64,000 bases of DNA. Source: Pardosa pseudoannulata. Lineage: Eukaryota > Arthropoda > Arachnida > Araneae > Lycosidae. Under the pieces are notes generated by a model, which had not been told where the DNA came from, did no database searches, and saw only the letters and a program-made list of their open reading frames with translations. The stretch lies in contig CM063502.1 of assembly GCA_032207245.1 (NCBI GenBank), positions 49,903,904 to 49,967,903 of the forward strand. Direction: 5' to 3'. The position numbers were made by a program, and so were the translations under genes. How positions within the stretch are numbered: position 1 is the stretch's first letter; each line of letters starts with the position of its first letter. Positions 24,391-57,866 of this stretch are shown here, in pieces.

Positions 24391-24539
24391 GTACTACCTG
24401 TAACCAGCCACCCACCCGAAGTCGGGTGTAGGGTGTTGAATTGCTGGTTCAGTCTGGCCGTCCGGCAACAATGCGTTACGCAGGGTCCAAGTCAGCATTA
24501 AGTCAAGCAAGCAAGCCCATAATATTTAAAATAACAAAA

Positions 24540-24541
<2 letters not shown>

Positions 24542-24616
<75 letters not shown>
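24542..24616. repeat. (AT)n microsatellite
   Basis: About 37 AT dinucleotides. Confidence 0.95.
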
Positions 24617-24619
<3 letters not shown>

Positions 24620-24639
24620 GTAGAAAATCTAGACTAAAA

Positions 24640-24990
24640 GGTACAATTAATGCACTTTACAAAAGTGCGGGGGATACTCCGCAGGAGTCCTGCCCAGGTA
24701 AAGGTCCGGTGTACTACATGATACTTTCTGACATGAGAGCAGGTGTTTGCGAGGGAAGCAATATCTGCACAGGGCAGTTGTGATGGCCATTTGTGAAGGG
24801 GTACTTTGACCCTGGCGGTGTGGTATAAGGTTAAATTCATGGTCGCACGATGGCGCCTTGGTTAGCGGTGAGCCAGATTACCACTGAAAGCCGATTCTGA
24901 ACGGCTACGAACATCCATGAAACTGTGGGATTCCAACCTACGAACTCCGGTACCGAAGGAAACGCACTAACCAATCGGCCATCGTTCGGC
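24640..24990 (-). mobile_element. Composite SINE-like region with family 1 head
   Basis: 24876-24990 is a minus-oriented SINE family 1 fragment containing the tRNA-like head (CGAACGATGGCCGATTGG) and the central AGCCGTTC block. 24640-24875 is GC-richer unique sequence including a second tRNA-like GATGGCGCCTTGGTTAGCGG in plus orientation. It is probably nested or composite short elements. Confidence 0.6.
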
Positions 24991-27163
24991 AAGACAAGTT
25001 TCGGAGCCCCAAAATAATATTACAAAGGAAGGGTTGGTTCACAGTAATACACTTAGAATACAATTTTCAAACTCATTGTAAGTATACTTAAGCGTTTTAA
25101 AATACTATGTATTTAAAGGCCCAAAGAAAAAACCGTGAGTCTTCTATGACCTTTATGATTACTATAAAGAATATCGGAAAGATAGTTAAATCCCAAATAA
25201 GGACTAAACATTTATTAACCTCCTATTTTAGAATAGTTTATTTCAATAAATGATCTATAAAACATTAAATTTAATGCTTATTTTGAAAAGTAAATTAAGA
25301 GTTAACAGATGCTAATGTTTTAATGCATTAGTATCTCAGGGTCGGCAGTGGAAGACCAAGTCGTTATGCTATGATATAAATAAAAGCGTTTGCTGGGAAT
25401 ATATCGCATTATTTTTGATAAATTAGCTAGTTTTGTGTTTATACTGGGCTTCGTGTGTAATGGAGATGAAGAGCCATATCCTTTTAACATCAATTCATAG
25501 TTTTAAGCAAGATTAACTTAAAAATGTAATCAACTCAAAATGGTAAAAAAAGGGCTGATGTCCTCTATAATAAATTCACTTTCTCTTTTTTTAAATTCCT
25601 GTGATATATGTCAAAAACTACATTTGCAAAACCTTATTACACTGAAACAAAATTCTTCCTTGTAAAGCAAATTATCGCCAGAAGCAAGGATGCAATTACA
25701 TGAGAAGACAGAAGATTTTCCTAGTACACCAAAAAATTCAAAATATCGATAAAAATAAATAATAAAATAAATATTTGTAAAATATTCTTTTATTCGGCTT
25801 TAAATAATACCGGTTAGGTTTATTATAAGTCTGTACGAAGAAATTAAAAATCACTTTAGATAAAAGCATCATTTATAAAATTAGTGTTGAGTTGCCGATT
25901 CACCATTATAATTACAATTAAAATTGAATCCTTTTTTGTGAATTTTTGCTTAAAATATATTGTATTCCACCAGTATATATCGCTCATTATTTATTACGAA
26001 TAATAAAAAAAACTGTACAGATACTAGATATACAAACATAAAATACTGGCACACGAAAAAATTTACATTTCAATTATCTTTGATTTTGGAACTTGGATAA
26101 AATACTATTTGCCATTCCTGACCTAAAGCAATCTTTTCTTCGAAATTTCCGAGGTGCATAACAATTTTATTTTTCTCTCAAAATTCGGAGAAAACACATC
26201 CAACTACCATTTTCATTGGGTTTTAAATTTTATTCAAAGAAATTTCAGGCGGTAATATAAATTCTGGTTCAATCAGGATATTAAAATTCCGGAATAGCTG
26301 GGGATCATACATATTCAAGAAAAGTAGAGTTGAGTGCTAATAACGAATTTATGACTTTATGCATATAGAGCGTTACACATTTTTCCGTTCCTCTGAACTG
26401 AAATAAATTATCAATTTTTATGTAAGGGGAATGTATGTTATTTATCATATATGTATGCATGTGTAGAAATGTATTAAGTGTCTGCTTTTTTCCTACTTTC
26501 AAGGGATTCAGTCTCTATCGTGCTTCAAAGCAGTGTTTTGATGTTCTCATTTCTTGACCGATATGATGGTGATTATCAACGTACTTCATTAATCTTTAGG
26601 AAGGTTTAAATTGAAAATTCGATTAGATATGTTCAAGGAGGGAGATATTCAAAATAATTTACATGGAGAAATTCGCCAATGTAAATCTGTTAAATGATAG
26701 ATCTTCATTTATATTTGATTCTGATAAAAATGTTTCATTTATACTCATAATCGAATCTAGCCCTTATTATAGCCCGAAAAAATTCGAAGAGGTTTTCAAA
26801 TCTACATTTAAGGGCAAAACCCCCGGGTCTCTCTGCTTTCCCTTTTTTTTTAACTGACCATTGGGGTTACAATTCACGCCCTCAGGTAAAGAGTCTAACC
26901 AATTAAATTTTTTGTGCCCTAGTGGCAATTATATGAAATTCTAAAGAATAAAAGGGATGCTTTATATCGTAGATAGATATTTTTCTTAGATTTTCTCTTA
27001 GATTCTTTCTTAGTTTTTTTTCTCAGATTTTCTTAGATCTGTTAAATGATCTCTGTCTGTCCTGTCCCTATAATGGAGTGGGAACCCATCCAACTGACGC
27101 TGTCTTTTGTAACTGAAATGGTGTCTTGCAATATTACACCAACTGCGACCCCCCATATATGCA

Positions 27164-27292
<129 letters not shown>

Positions 27293-27414
27293 ATTTTCTG
27301 CTGCGAATACTTACCGATGATCACATACATAAAATTTGTTCTTAAAATAATTTGTGAAGTTATGTGACTATTATTACACTGAACTTCATATTTAATGGCC
27401 AGTAGATGATAAAA

Positions 27415-27596
27415 CGAATAAGGTGCTGTCTTTTGATACAAGAGTGCTCGAGTTAGTTTCCACTGATGGTAGATGTATATGAAGCCGTTTGGAATCCCAC
27501 TGACTGCATGAATACTTGTTGCCATTTTTAAGAATAAGTCTTGTTTATCATTAGCCCTCGCGTAGAGAGAAAGTAAAACGCAGCGCTCCAAACCAA
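27415..27596 (+). mobile_element. Old SINE family 1 copy
   Basis: It aligns along its length with the copy at 37112: GTGCTGTCTTT head, TATGAAGCCGTTTGGAATC centre and CATTAGCCCTCGCGTAGAG plus GCGCTCCAAACCAAA tail. It is much more diverged, so it is an old insertion. The 126-aa minus ORF over it is therefore not a gene. Confidence 0.7.
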
Positions 27597-28492
27597 AAGC
27601 AAACCTAGTATTTCAAACAAAAACAACTAAAAGCTTTGTTCTTGGGTAATTCGAGTTTTAATATGTCTGAGTATTTACCATGCCTTTTTAAAGTCAGTAC
27701 AAGGCTGCTAAAGATTCCTCCACTTTCTAAACGCTCTATATTTAAAAGTGTTAAGTGCATAAGTATGACTGATGTATGGAAATAACCGAAAACTCACTGT
27801 TTTCTTTTAACTCTACGAATATTTTATGTAAGCCCCCAGTGTTTCCTGGCATACTTCTGCAATTTTGTACTTGTTCCATACGTTTTGTTTTGACATTCTG
27901 CCAATGGCCAATACTACAGGATTTATTCATTTCTTGGGCACTTATCCTGATATTGGCAGTAGAAATACATAAGCACTTAAATAAGATCCTTAATGTGTCT
28001 CCAAAAGTAGAACGAGAAGTTAATTGAGGAGGGGTCAAAGGGCACCTTGCACATTCTAACATACGGAAAGTCTTCTTTGGCTTTGCCTTACGTTTGGAGA
28101 GATGCTTAACGAAACTCAACTCTAGCTTCCATTTGGTTCCCACAATACAAATTTGGTGAATTTGTTGTTTTTTAAGTATTAATTATACACGTAATACTTT
28201 TGAATATAAAATGTTTTGAGTATGAATGAATTTCTTATTGTAGCCTTGTATTTTAAGTGAATTCCCTTACAGGGAGTTACGCCGATCACATTTTTATAAT
28301 ATAAAATCAAAGACACACCAAAAAAGCTGTAGTATTAAACTATGTGGACAGTTTATGTTGATGAAAACCCAATGATGTAAATTTGGAAGACCTAAAGAAT
28401 TTATACTTTAGGTTGAATTAACTACCTATATTTCTAAAAAAATGAAATGGTAAAACGAATACATATTTGTCTATTTGTTATATATACGTATA

Positions 28493-28965
28493 TAAGGAAC
28501 TATCGAAAAGTTTCTAGACTAGAAAGGAAAACAAGATTTGTATGAACTTAATGTTGATTGCTATATTTTTCAAAATAGTTATCTTGGGAACTGTACATAT
28601 ATCCCACCGATTTTTCAACCCCTATAAAACACTCCTGAAGTCCTCTATTTGAAAACAGTCAAGACTTTCTGAGATTCTGGTTGAATGTCGGACATTGTTG
28701 CAAAACAAAGTCCTTTTAGTTTTATTTTCATTTTTGAGAGTAAAGCAAAATCACAAGGAGCTATGCCAGTGAATAAAGTGGGTGAGGAATAACAAACATA
28801 AAACTATGTTGTCTTCAGGAAAGTGGGGTGCAATTTCGTTATAAAACAGTTAGTGCACGTAACGTCAAATTCCAGCTCGTGTTTGTCGAAAATCTTCAGT
28901 CAAATGTCTTTTAACATCCCTGCAAAGACCAGAATTAATTTTAACACTTATATGGACAAACTCAT
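28493..28965 (-). pseudogene. Decayed mariner-family transposase, C-terminal part
   Basis: The minus strand reads IAPCDFALLSKMKIKLKG, matching the mariner motif around the last catalytic Asp (APCDF), followed by DIQPESQKVL and, after stops and shifts, KSVGYMYSSQDNYFE, which corresponds to the usual RW..C..SQG.YFEGD end of mariner transposases. Stop codons and frameshifts make it inactive. Its low-coordinate end, near the AAGGAACTATCGAAAAG segment, is probably the terminal repeat region. Confidence 0.8.
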
Positions 28966-28988
28966 AATAGTTTTCCAATTTCTCTCCC

Positions 28989-29035
28989 ACTGCTAGAATG
29001 GATGTTCGTAGTCCTTCGGAACAAGCTTTAAGCAG
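28989..29035 (+). mobile_element. SINE family 1 fragment
   Basis: AATGGATGTTCGTAG...CCTTCGGAAC...GCTTTAA matches the centre of the SINE (compare 37183-37220). Only about 47 bp, next to the mariner relic. Confidence 0.55.
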
Positions 29036-29763
29036 TTTTTTTTGTGGTCATATTTCCAACTACAGATCTAATCCATATCAAAAGTAATTTATTGTTTTAA
29101 GATACAAAGCTGTTAACTGTTCATAGAATGCCAATTTTAAAAATAACTTCCATTTATATTGATGTGTTACACGTTTCAAAATACTGCTTTATAAAATGTA
29201 CTTTCTCGACAAGAAATACATCTTTTAACGATGACATATCTGCAAGAACTTATACTGCTACATAAAGTAATTTTAAATAAATTGTTGAATCTCTAGTCTT
29301 TAACTCACTTTTGATAATACCTAATAATTCTTCTTTTAAAAAAACTGAGTATTGATGATATGCATAAAGTATAATTCAGTACATAAAATTCAAAATACAT
29401 TTTAGATAATAATTTAATAATATTATGGATCATGGTATGAATAAAAGTTTGAAAGAATAAGTAATAAGATTTATGTAGCAAATAAAAGTTGCTCTAACAA
29501 GTGAAACTAAAGTCCATATTGAATGGCAAGTATAAAATGCCTAAAATTTATCTTTATCATAGCTTTACTCCTGTCTGTTCAAAACAAAGTAAAATACCTA
29601 TTTCAATTTACCCTCTACTTGCTAGTGAAATATAAAATGCATTGGAGATACTCCTTTTAAGAAAGTTTCCTGACCTTACGGAAAACCTTTTTTATATTAA
29701 GGAAATTTAAGAACAGTTGAATGAAATTATTGAAAAAGACATGCACTTTTTACAAAAAAATAT

Positions 29764-29769
29764 TTTATT
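29764..29769 (-). terminator. Candidate polyadenylation signal of gene B
   Basis: The canonical AATAAA hexamer on the minus strand lies 239 nt past the gene B stop codon. In DNA this AT-rich the hexamer is common by chance. Confidence 0.35.
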
Positions 29770-30007
29770 CAGAAAAATAAAATGTTTTGTGACATATGAC
29801 ATAAAATGTTTCAGGGATGAAGATAGTTGAAAGGGAGAATATTTCTTTCTTACAAAAATAATTGGCTATACTGAAATATATATCATGCTCTATTGATGAA
29901 TAAATATATTACATAAATATTCAGAATGAAAATTCTGCATAACAGTTTAACAATAACGTTCTGAGGTATTCAGTAAAGCAAAATATTGCATGACCTTCAT
30001 CAATACA

Positions 30008-50425
<20,418 letters not shown>

Positions 50426-50519
50426 CTTGCGCTGCCTCTAGCTGTAAAAACAAGAACAAATTCAGTTTCATTTATTAAATGTTTTATTTTTTATTTTACA
50501 AAATGTCGAACAATTAAAT

Positions 50520-51210
50520 TCTAAGCCATAAGTTCACGAGATCTACAATACTTCGTAACAATGTCCTCATACTGAGGAAGTACAACACCATTTAACCCTT
50601 AGTTTGACAAGATGTTTTTTCAAATATTTTTTAATTTCTGTTATTTTCCTATGTCTGTATAAACATAGGATCTCTGTAAAATAAACAAAAAAAAATATAT
50701 ATCATTTTCCATTTTTGAGATAATGTCCGCTGTGGCGAACACTGACAATTGTGTTATATAGTAGTTATAAATATACATGTCCGGTGTAGCGGACTTAGCC
50801 AAATTAAGGGTTAAATGTTCAAAAGTAATTGGATGACTAGAGTCACACAAAATACAATCCGGTGAGTTCCCCCCCCCCAAATCTGGAGAGATGGTCTTGT
50901 AGAAAGTCATGTCCAGTCAGACCTCTAAAAAAGCCCACTGCAGTCTTTCTCTGAAAACTGGGAACAGCTCTTCACCCCCCCTCCAAATCTTCTATCTCTT
51001 ATTTGTCGCACGTTGAACCATATTTGGTTTAAGAGTCTTCCAAAGAGTCAGATTAACGAACAATTTAGTTGTATGAAAGGAAAGAGGGTGATACATGCTT
51101 TGAACGATCAAAGCCCCCTCACCTTTTTCTTTGCCCCAAATTCCCCAATGGGCAGGATCCACTGTAAAGAAATTCTGTGTGCCAGTATTTGATGGAAAAA
51201 CGTACATTCT
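50520..51210 (-). pseudogene. 3' end of a non-LTR retrotransposon (RNase H and C-terminal zinc region), interrupted by a MITE
   Basis: The minus strand reads VDPAHWGIWGKEK, matching the RNase H motif W.P.H.GI.GNE.AD, then, in a shifted frame, KTAVGFFRGLTGHDFLQDHL and, after a G9-type homopolymer, SPDCILCDSSHPITFEHL, the conserved C..C...H segment that ends many arthropod LINE ORF2 proteins. The frame resumes beyond the MITE (50591-50523) with IVTKYCRSRELM. It is 5'-truncated near 51210 and broken by stops and frameshifts. Confidence 0.85.
50592..50814. mobile_element. piggyBac-like MITE nested in the LINE relic
   Basis: 223 bp between TTAA sites; inverted ends TTAACCCTTAGTTTG and TTAACCCTTAATTTG. 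It holds a pair of TGTCCG(C/G)TGT-type motifs. LINE coding homology is found on both sides, so the insertion postdates the LINE. Confidence 0.8.
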
Positions 51211-53969
51211 AAAATTCCCAGGGAACAGTTTTGATTATTCAAAATAAGCTTGAAGCGCACTTAAAATCCAACAAGATGACAATTATTAAATGTTTATAAA
51301 AAACACATAACATATATACATGTTTGTTTCTTAGTCAGCTCTCATATTTTATACAATAGGAAAAAAAAGTAATTTCTATTAATGAATGTAAAAGTTAAAT
51401 AAAATTAAATTCAATGTTAAGTGTTTTATTTAAAAAATATTTCCTAGTTTAATGTTCCTCTGGACGCAACGATACCGCATTTCCAACCTCTTTCACATAT
51501 ATACCATAAATAGTAAGTGACAGAAGTTTTGTATTCTAGAAGGACGTTAGTAATTTAACTTTAAAATAAGTCATTACTAAAAGAGTCTAGAATACTCACA
51601 AGTCAACAGAAGTCAAAAAGTACTTTGTAATATTAGAAGTGAAACTAGAATGCCCACTAGTTTTACAAAGCATTATAATTTGCAATATAATTTGGTCTGA
51701 AAGACCTGTTTAAGAACAAGTTTTCTTCTTAAAGAGTAAAAGAAATTCAACATCATTACTTAGATGTTTCGTTTTAAAGGAAATTTAAAATTCTCTAAGC
51801 ACAATATTATAATGGAGTTTAAAGGAAAAGTCGAATGTCTGCTAATTTCCTTTTCAGATTTCGTTTCCAGGCTCGTAAGTCACTCTCTTAATTTCACTCA
51901 ATGCTTTTATGTTTGAAGCAGTTATACTATGCCGAAAATGACAACTACATGTTAATATATTTGTACGTATTACCACATAACATATTGAAAACATAGAGTA
52001 ATTAAATTTTAACTAAGCATTTATCATTACAGTGTGAAAAATAATAGCTTTGTTGTGTAACTTAAATACTAACTGTGCTATTTATGTGGATAAAGGTAGA
52101 CATTTAATTAAATTTAAACCTTTGATAGAGGTGTTAATTGTTTGTGGATTTTGAATGTTAAGTTCAACGATTTGAATCGAACTGAGTGCAATGAATGTTT
52201 TATCACAAGTATTTTGACTCAAAACTAAATTTGAAATTTCTCAATGGTATTTATGAAAGAAAAATTTGCGTTAGGAAACGGAAATCAACGAATAATCGAT
52301 GCTTTGTTTCCTTTACAACATGTAATTGAAAGATTTTATTACAATAGTTATAATTGCACACGAAATGAGTTAATATGCCATATAAAAGCAAACAACGTGC
52401 TAATGTTAAATGTATGAACAGTGTGCTATTGTAAAAGTTTATGTAATAAAAAATATATTAGCAGTTTTGTAACTGTCCACTTTATTAAAGAATTGAAAGA
52501 TCGTATCTCATGCTAAAATGAAGTTTAAATTAAGTGCAAAAAATGTATATAATTTGATAGGCGTACAAAAAAGACATGTAGTTGTCACATCGGATTTTTA
52601 AAGTTAAAATGATAACCATAAGTTAGAAATATCAACCTATTTCTTTGTATAATCTTTTTTATTAATGGTGCTGATTACATAATTAATCCCACTTTCTCAG
52701 ATCATAAATGACTCCTCTGAGCAAAAAATTTCTACCTCATATATTATTAATAAAATGGTATTAAAGCGACAATAAACTTTCATCTGACAGAAATTACTCT
52801 GAAAATTACATATATTGGTCTCAATGAATTATTGAATATAAGTAGAAGAAATCTAAGTAGAAGAAGCAAAAGGTTTCTTATTAACATCCATTATTATAAA
52901 GTGAGTTTAATGATTTCTAAAGCACTTCAAGCAACATAATTATAATTAATAAGAGATTTGAAAGTTTATGTTTTGAAATAAATTGTTTGAATTTTATAAA
53001 TATTTGAAAGAATTTCATTCTAATAAGTTTTATTTTCGGACTGTAATTTTGGATTCCATATTACTTTAAAGGGATATAATATCTTTTGAAACTTAAAATC
53101 TTCATCAAAGCCTTTTTTCGATTCATCATAAAATAAAATATTCTGTTTCTTTTAGAATGAGAGATATTAGCTTTTTAATGACATAATCGCTTTGAAGCAA
53201 TTAGTCATTCATTTCAAGTACTATTTCCTAACGTTTCGAGCTATTTACATGAAATTATTCACTTTGTGTGATACAAATAAATAAAAGTAAAGGATTGATT
53301 AACGATGATTACCACTGAAAAACTAATAAGAGCTTCGGGTATTGTTAAGAGGACCAAAATAAATGAAAACATAGAAGTTTTCATTTACATTAGTCCATTT
53401 AAATGAGAGACTAGCAGAGTGCACTTGTCTTCAAAGAGTATTTGACAGGGTATTTTTGTTTTCCATCAGCCAAGAGAAAATTGGTATTGGGCTTTAATTT
53501 TATTTATTCTTTTAGCCCCCCCCCCAAAAAAAAAAAAACTCTTTGAAATGCATCACTAATGTTAGTTGCGGGTGAACATACAATGCTCTGTACCCCCAAA
53601 CTGATCACAAACACAAGTAATTGAGTAATCCGTCAGGTTAGAACGTTTGAGGTATTCAGATAAGGAGCCATCTCCTTTGACCAATGAGTTCAGATATCAG
53701 TCCGAAGAGACTTTTGTTACATATTTGTATAGCATTCTGCCTATTGAACCGTCAGTCCAGTACTGGTTCCATTCCATATTGCGTCTATTTTTAATTTGTT
53801 CTTACATGTTTCTAGAATTGGAAGTATCATTGCTGCTGTGCTTTTGGCGCTTGCTTTTATAATGAATCTGCCAGATAGCAACTCTTTCTTCCTATGTAGG
53901 CTTTAATCCAATGAAGAGTGACTCTGCTTTCTGTTATGGATATTTGAAATGGGTAAAATTGAATAAATT

Positions 53970-54450
53970 GTCTTGGTGAGTCTTGCTAAAATTTTTCCAT
54001 ATGCCTCCGAGGTTCTCTTAACTGGAGGGTGTTTTCAAATTCTGGGTATGGCTTGGCTGTTAGTTTGTGTTCATAGGAAATAAAGTTAACTGCCTATATG
54101 GTGCACCCATAATAAAATTTTCAACAAAGTTCCCGCCTTTATATAGGTGAATATTTAATAGGAAAGTATTTCCACGTTAATTAAAAAAATTATAAAATCA
54201 TTGGTTGTATAGGAATAAATTCGGGTCGGCTTAGTAGCGTTTGCCTGTATTATAATAGAGGGTAGGTGTTCAAATCGCTCGTTAGGCCAGACTGTAAGCT
54301 TGTGTGGTCTCTTCATAAGGGGTAGATTAACCTCCTATATATTGCTTCCATATTGAAATGTTCAACAAACCTTGTTCTATGAGCGAATGTTTAATAGGCA
54401 AACACCTCAAGTTATTTAAAAAAAATTGGCTGTGTGGGAATAAATTCGGG
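53970..54450 (+). repeat. Pair of tRNA-like repeats (possible second SINE family)
   Basis: Two direct copies, about 53970-54220 and 54221-54450, each ending GGAATAAATTCGGG. The second has a tRNA-like start: GGCTTAGTAGCGTTTGCC (box A-like) and GGTGTTCAAATCGC (box B-like) 40 bp later. Common blocks are GAGGGT...TTCAAAT, TTAAC.(G/T)CCTATAT, TTCAACAAA and TTTAATAGG. Confidence 0.5.
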
Positions 54451-55258
54451 AATAAGAAAGAAAATCTTAAATTTACAAAATTAACTGCCTTACTATCACA
54501 GAAAGTATGGAACACCGAATATATTCTGCGAAATGAAAGAGCCAGAAGTATAACATTTACACCCTTTTTTATAATTATCACTTTATCGAAATTATTTCTT
54601 TTCTAACATGCGTATTACAGTACCTTAGAAATTATTTTTGACATTTTTGATGTTAATAGAAACCACATATATGCATAATCAATTTCCGTGAGCAATTGCG
54701 TATAAAAAGGACAAATCTAGAAACTTGAATAAATTATGCTCTTGAAGATGGCAGTTGAAGGACTAAATTTCTAATGGTGGTTTTCCCCCTTTCCTATCAG
54801 AAATAACTTTTCCTTAACACAATGTGTTCAAAAGGATAGCCTTTCATATCGAACACGAGTTTTAATCTATGTTTTATGTTAGTATATTAATACCAATGTT
54901 CCAAACAAAATTTTTCGAAGGACAAACTTAGTGTTTCTTATTTTGACATTTATACTCATTCAAAAATTTTGAGATAGTTAACTTTAGAAAATTAACATTA
55001 TTAATATTTTTCCTTTGTTATTTTAAACAATCGCCTTGAGCATTTGCTCTCATACATTAAGTAAATATGCTGATGCAATGATATGCCGAAAACTGATGCA
55101 ATAAGTTATAAAATCCTCCTTAAAATTGTCAATTATAGCCAGATTTTCTCTATCAACATTAAATTACTGTGACTACTATTACCAGTTAATAACTGTTCAT
55201 TTATATAAAACCTTTCTTTAAAAATACATACAAAGAATAAGAAACAACGTCATAAATA

Positions 55259-55532
55259 TTAACACTAAACATACTATATAACGGGTCAAATGACCCATAC
55301 GGTTTATGTAAAAAATGCGAGGGGAAATGAATTAAAAATTCTTATTCTTTGTGTTTGCAATACATAAAAATTGACAATAGGCAATTTTGTTTAATTATAA
55401 TGAAGTTTATTTGTCTATTTCCTTCCAATTTTCATATTTCATACATTTATAATCAGAAAAAATAAAGGCAGGTCATTTGACCGACTGTGGTAGAAATAGG
55501 TATGTATTAAATGTTGGTATGTTTAGTGTTAA
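55259..55532. mobile_element. piggyBac-like MITE with perfect 16-bp TIRs
   Basis: TTAACACTAAACATAC at 55259-55274 and its exact inverse at 55517-55532, including TTAA. Subterminal GGGTCAAATGACCC and GGTCATTTGACC palindromes lie near each end. Confidence 0.85.
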
Positions 55533-57837
55533 AATTACCAAGTGTAATTATGAAACAAAATCATGAACTGAAACTTATCTCTTTGGCTGCATCCCTGAGT
55601 AAGAAAAGCTATGTTTACTCTATTTTAATCACAATGTATGTCTATACACTGATACAATCTACGTTCTTAATCAAATTGAATGTCCCGAGCGGATGCCAGG
55701 AGTAGGAATAATCAAAAAAAAAGTTGGCTAAAAATTGTGAAATTATAAAAGAAGTCACGAAGATACGTAAAAGTTCAAATTTAAATTGTTTTCCCTCGTC
55801 GCTGCGCCACTGTCCAAACGCTTCAAGAATTGCACTTGTTTTTTTTTGTCACGAGGAGCAATCGATTCTCTATCTCCTCGATTTTCAAGCTGGATGCCGT
55901 AGCATCCTGCGGTGCCAAGGAGAAAAAAATTAAGATCCAATGCTCTATAGCAAAGAGGCTATATGTTTAGCAAACAGTTTTAAATTTCTGTATTACTGCT
56001 GCTGGTTCTTGTTTAATTTATATGTACTGTTATTTAAGTTACATAATCAATGAATCATATTAATATAATTAATAGTAATATTCAAAGAATTATAAATCTA
56101 GAATATGAAAGCATAGTTTTGTCTTGTAAATATGTTTCATTATAAATCAACATTAATAACTACATTCACAGCAAATGAAATCCTCTTTACTAAGCCTAAT
56201 ATGGTACAGGAAGCTTTTACTTGTATTAATTCTTAAAGCAGAACAAAAACAATTCAAATCTGGCATATGCTAACGAATGTATTAAATATATTTTTATGAT
56301 TGCATTTTAAGTAATCCTTTAACAGTCTGTTCTCATAAGTGCTCTTAATACCTTCCCATCTTTATCAGTCAGAAATTAATTTTCAATAAACTCTTTTAAC
56401 TAGATATTATGAAGTGGGGAGAAATGTTCAAGTCTAGTTTCAAGTATTCTCTTTAACTTTATTTTTTGCTATTCCTCCTTTCTAATTTCAGAACAATCTT
56501 TAAAATATCCAAGATTAATCAATCAAAGTTTTCTCTTTAAAACCGGTGAAGCATTTAGATTATTTTGAATTGATTTTTTGCTAAAAGCGACCATTGACTT
56601 TGAAATAAACTTTGTTTCGAATTGGTTCCCTTGAACGTGTATTTGGAAATATATATGTAAAAGTGGTTAAAACTAAGAATTAAAATATGATTTTGGAAGT
56701 TATTAATTACTAATTGTTTGAAAGTAAGTATTATTGAAAATGCTTTTTTTTTCTTTGTAAATAATATGACAACTTTAATTTTTAACATACGTTTTAGAGC
56801 TTAGTATTTAATTTAGTTTTGATTACAAACATTTGTGAAAATTATACCAATAAAAGAAAGAATCACTATGAAAATGTCTATTATTCCTGTATAAAATGTA
56901 TTGTTTATTTAAAAAGGATACGGAAACCTTTTAAATTTTATAAATTACTCATTAAATATTTTATTACTTTTTTTTTAGTTTAACATTAAATATTATAATT
57001 GTTTGTGTATTCGAGAATCCACTTTAAAGCATACTGAAGAAATTAAAATTCGTTTAAGCTGTTCATTAATTTAAAACTGTTTTTTTTTAAAATTGTTATA
57101 GTTTTCAAGCATTTTGAGTCAGAATTTTTTAAGATCTTACATAATGCTGTGCATGAAGTTCTAGATATATTTATAGGTAAATTTTATAAAACCGTTCTAC
57201 TCACACATATAATAAAAACATTGAAATCACTCAGTATTGTCTATATGTTATGTATATAAAAGAATTAAGCAACTGATTGCTAATTCCTTGCGCATAATTA
57301 TTCTATACAGGAAGTCCGTATATAAAGTTTAACATTTGTACCACAAATAGGCGACAAAACCATAATATTAAAAACGAGCAGAAGGTTTTCATTTGTTAAA
57401 GAAAATTTCTACAAATGAAATCTTACATGCAAATAACTTTGAAATTCAAAAGATGGAGATTTCAAATTTTCCATATATGTATAGAAAGAGTAAAAAAATA
57501 TTTTAAAGTACTAAGAAATATTTCGAAATTTGAATACATTTGGCGCTCGGTGCCACGGTCTTTATAGAATGCATAGATTATGCACGTCAAAAAATATTAG
57601 TTCTAAGTTTTATACTACACTTTATGAAGTAAGGGATTTCAAAGAGTTATGGTGGTTAGAAACGGATCTGAAATGTTTGAAATATTTATAAAATGCAAAA
57701 TTTCTGCTTAAACAAATTTTAAATAACTTAAAAACAAATTTTAAAAATTGTTTTACTAACAAACATTGTTTACTAGTAACTGAACTGTATATTATCGTAA
57801 TAATTACAGTATTTACTCTCATATAATGATCACTTTT

Positions 57838-57866
57838 ATTTATTTATTTATTTATTTATTTATTTT
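57838..57866. repeat. (TTTA)n microsatellite
   Basis: Seven TTTA units. Confidence 0.95.

Noticed and set aside
27751..28143. Overlapping ORFs on both strands (130 aa minus, 83 aa plus), considered as a chemoreceptor relic because the plus frame is hydrophobic
   Set aside because: No diagnostic motif and no supported splice context; too weak to name.
54327..54606. 84-aa and 82-aa ORFs on opposite strands
   Set aside because: They overlap the tRNA-like repeat and are mutual shadows; no family resemblance.
57539..57580. Possible SINE tail (GGCGCTCGGTGCCACGGTCT)
   Set aside because: Only a short imperfect match to the SINE end; could be chance.
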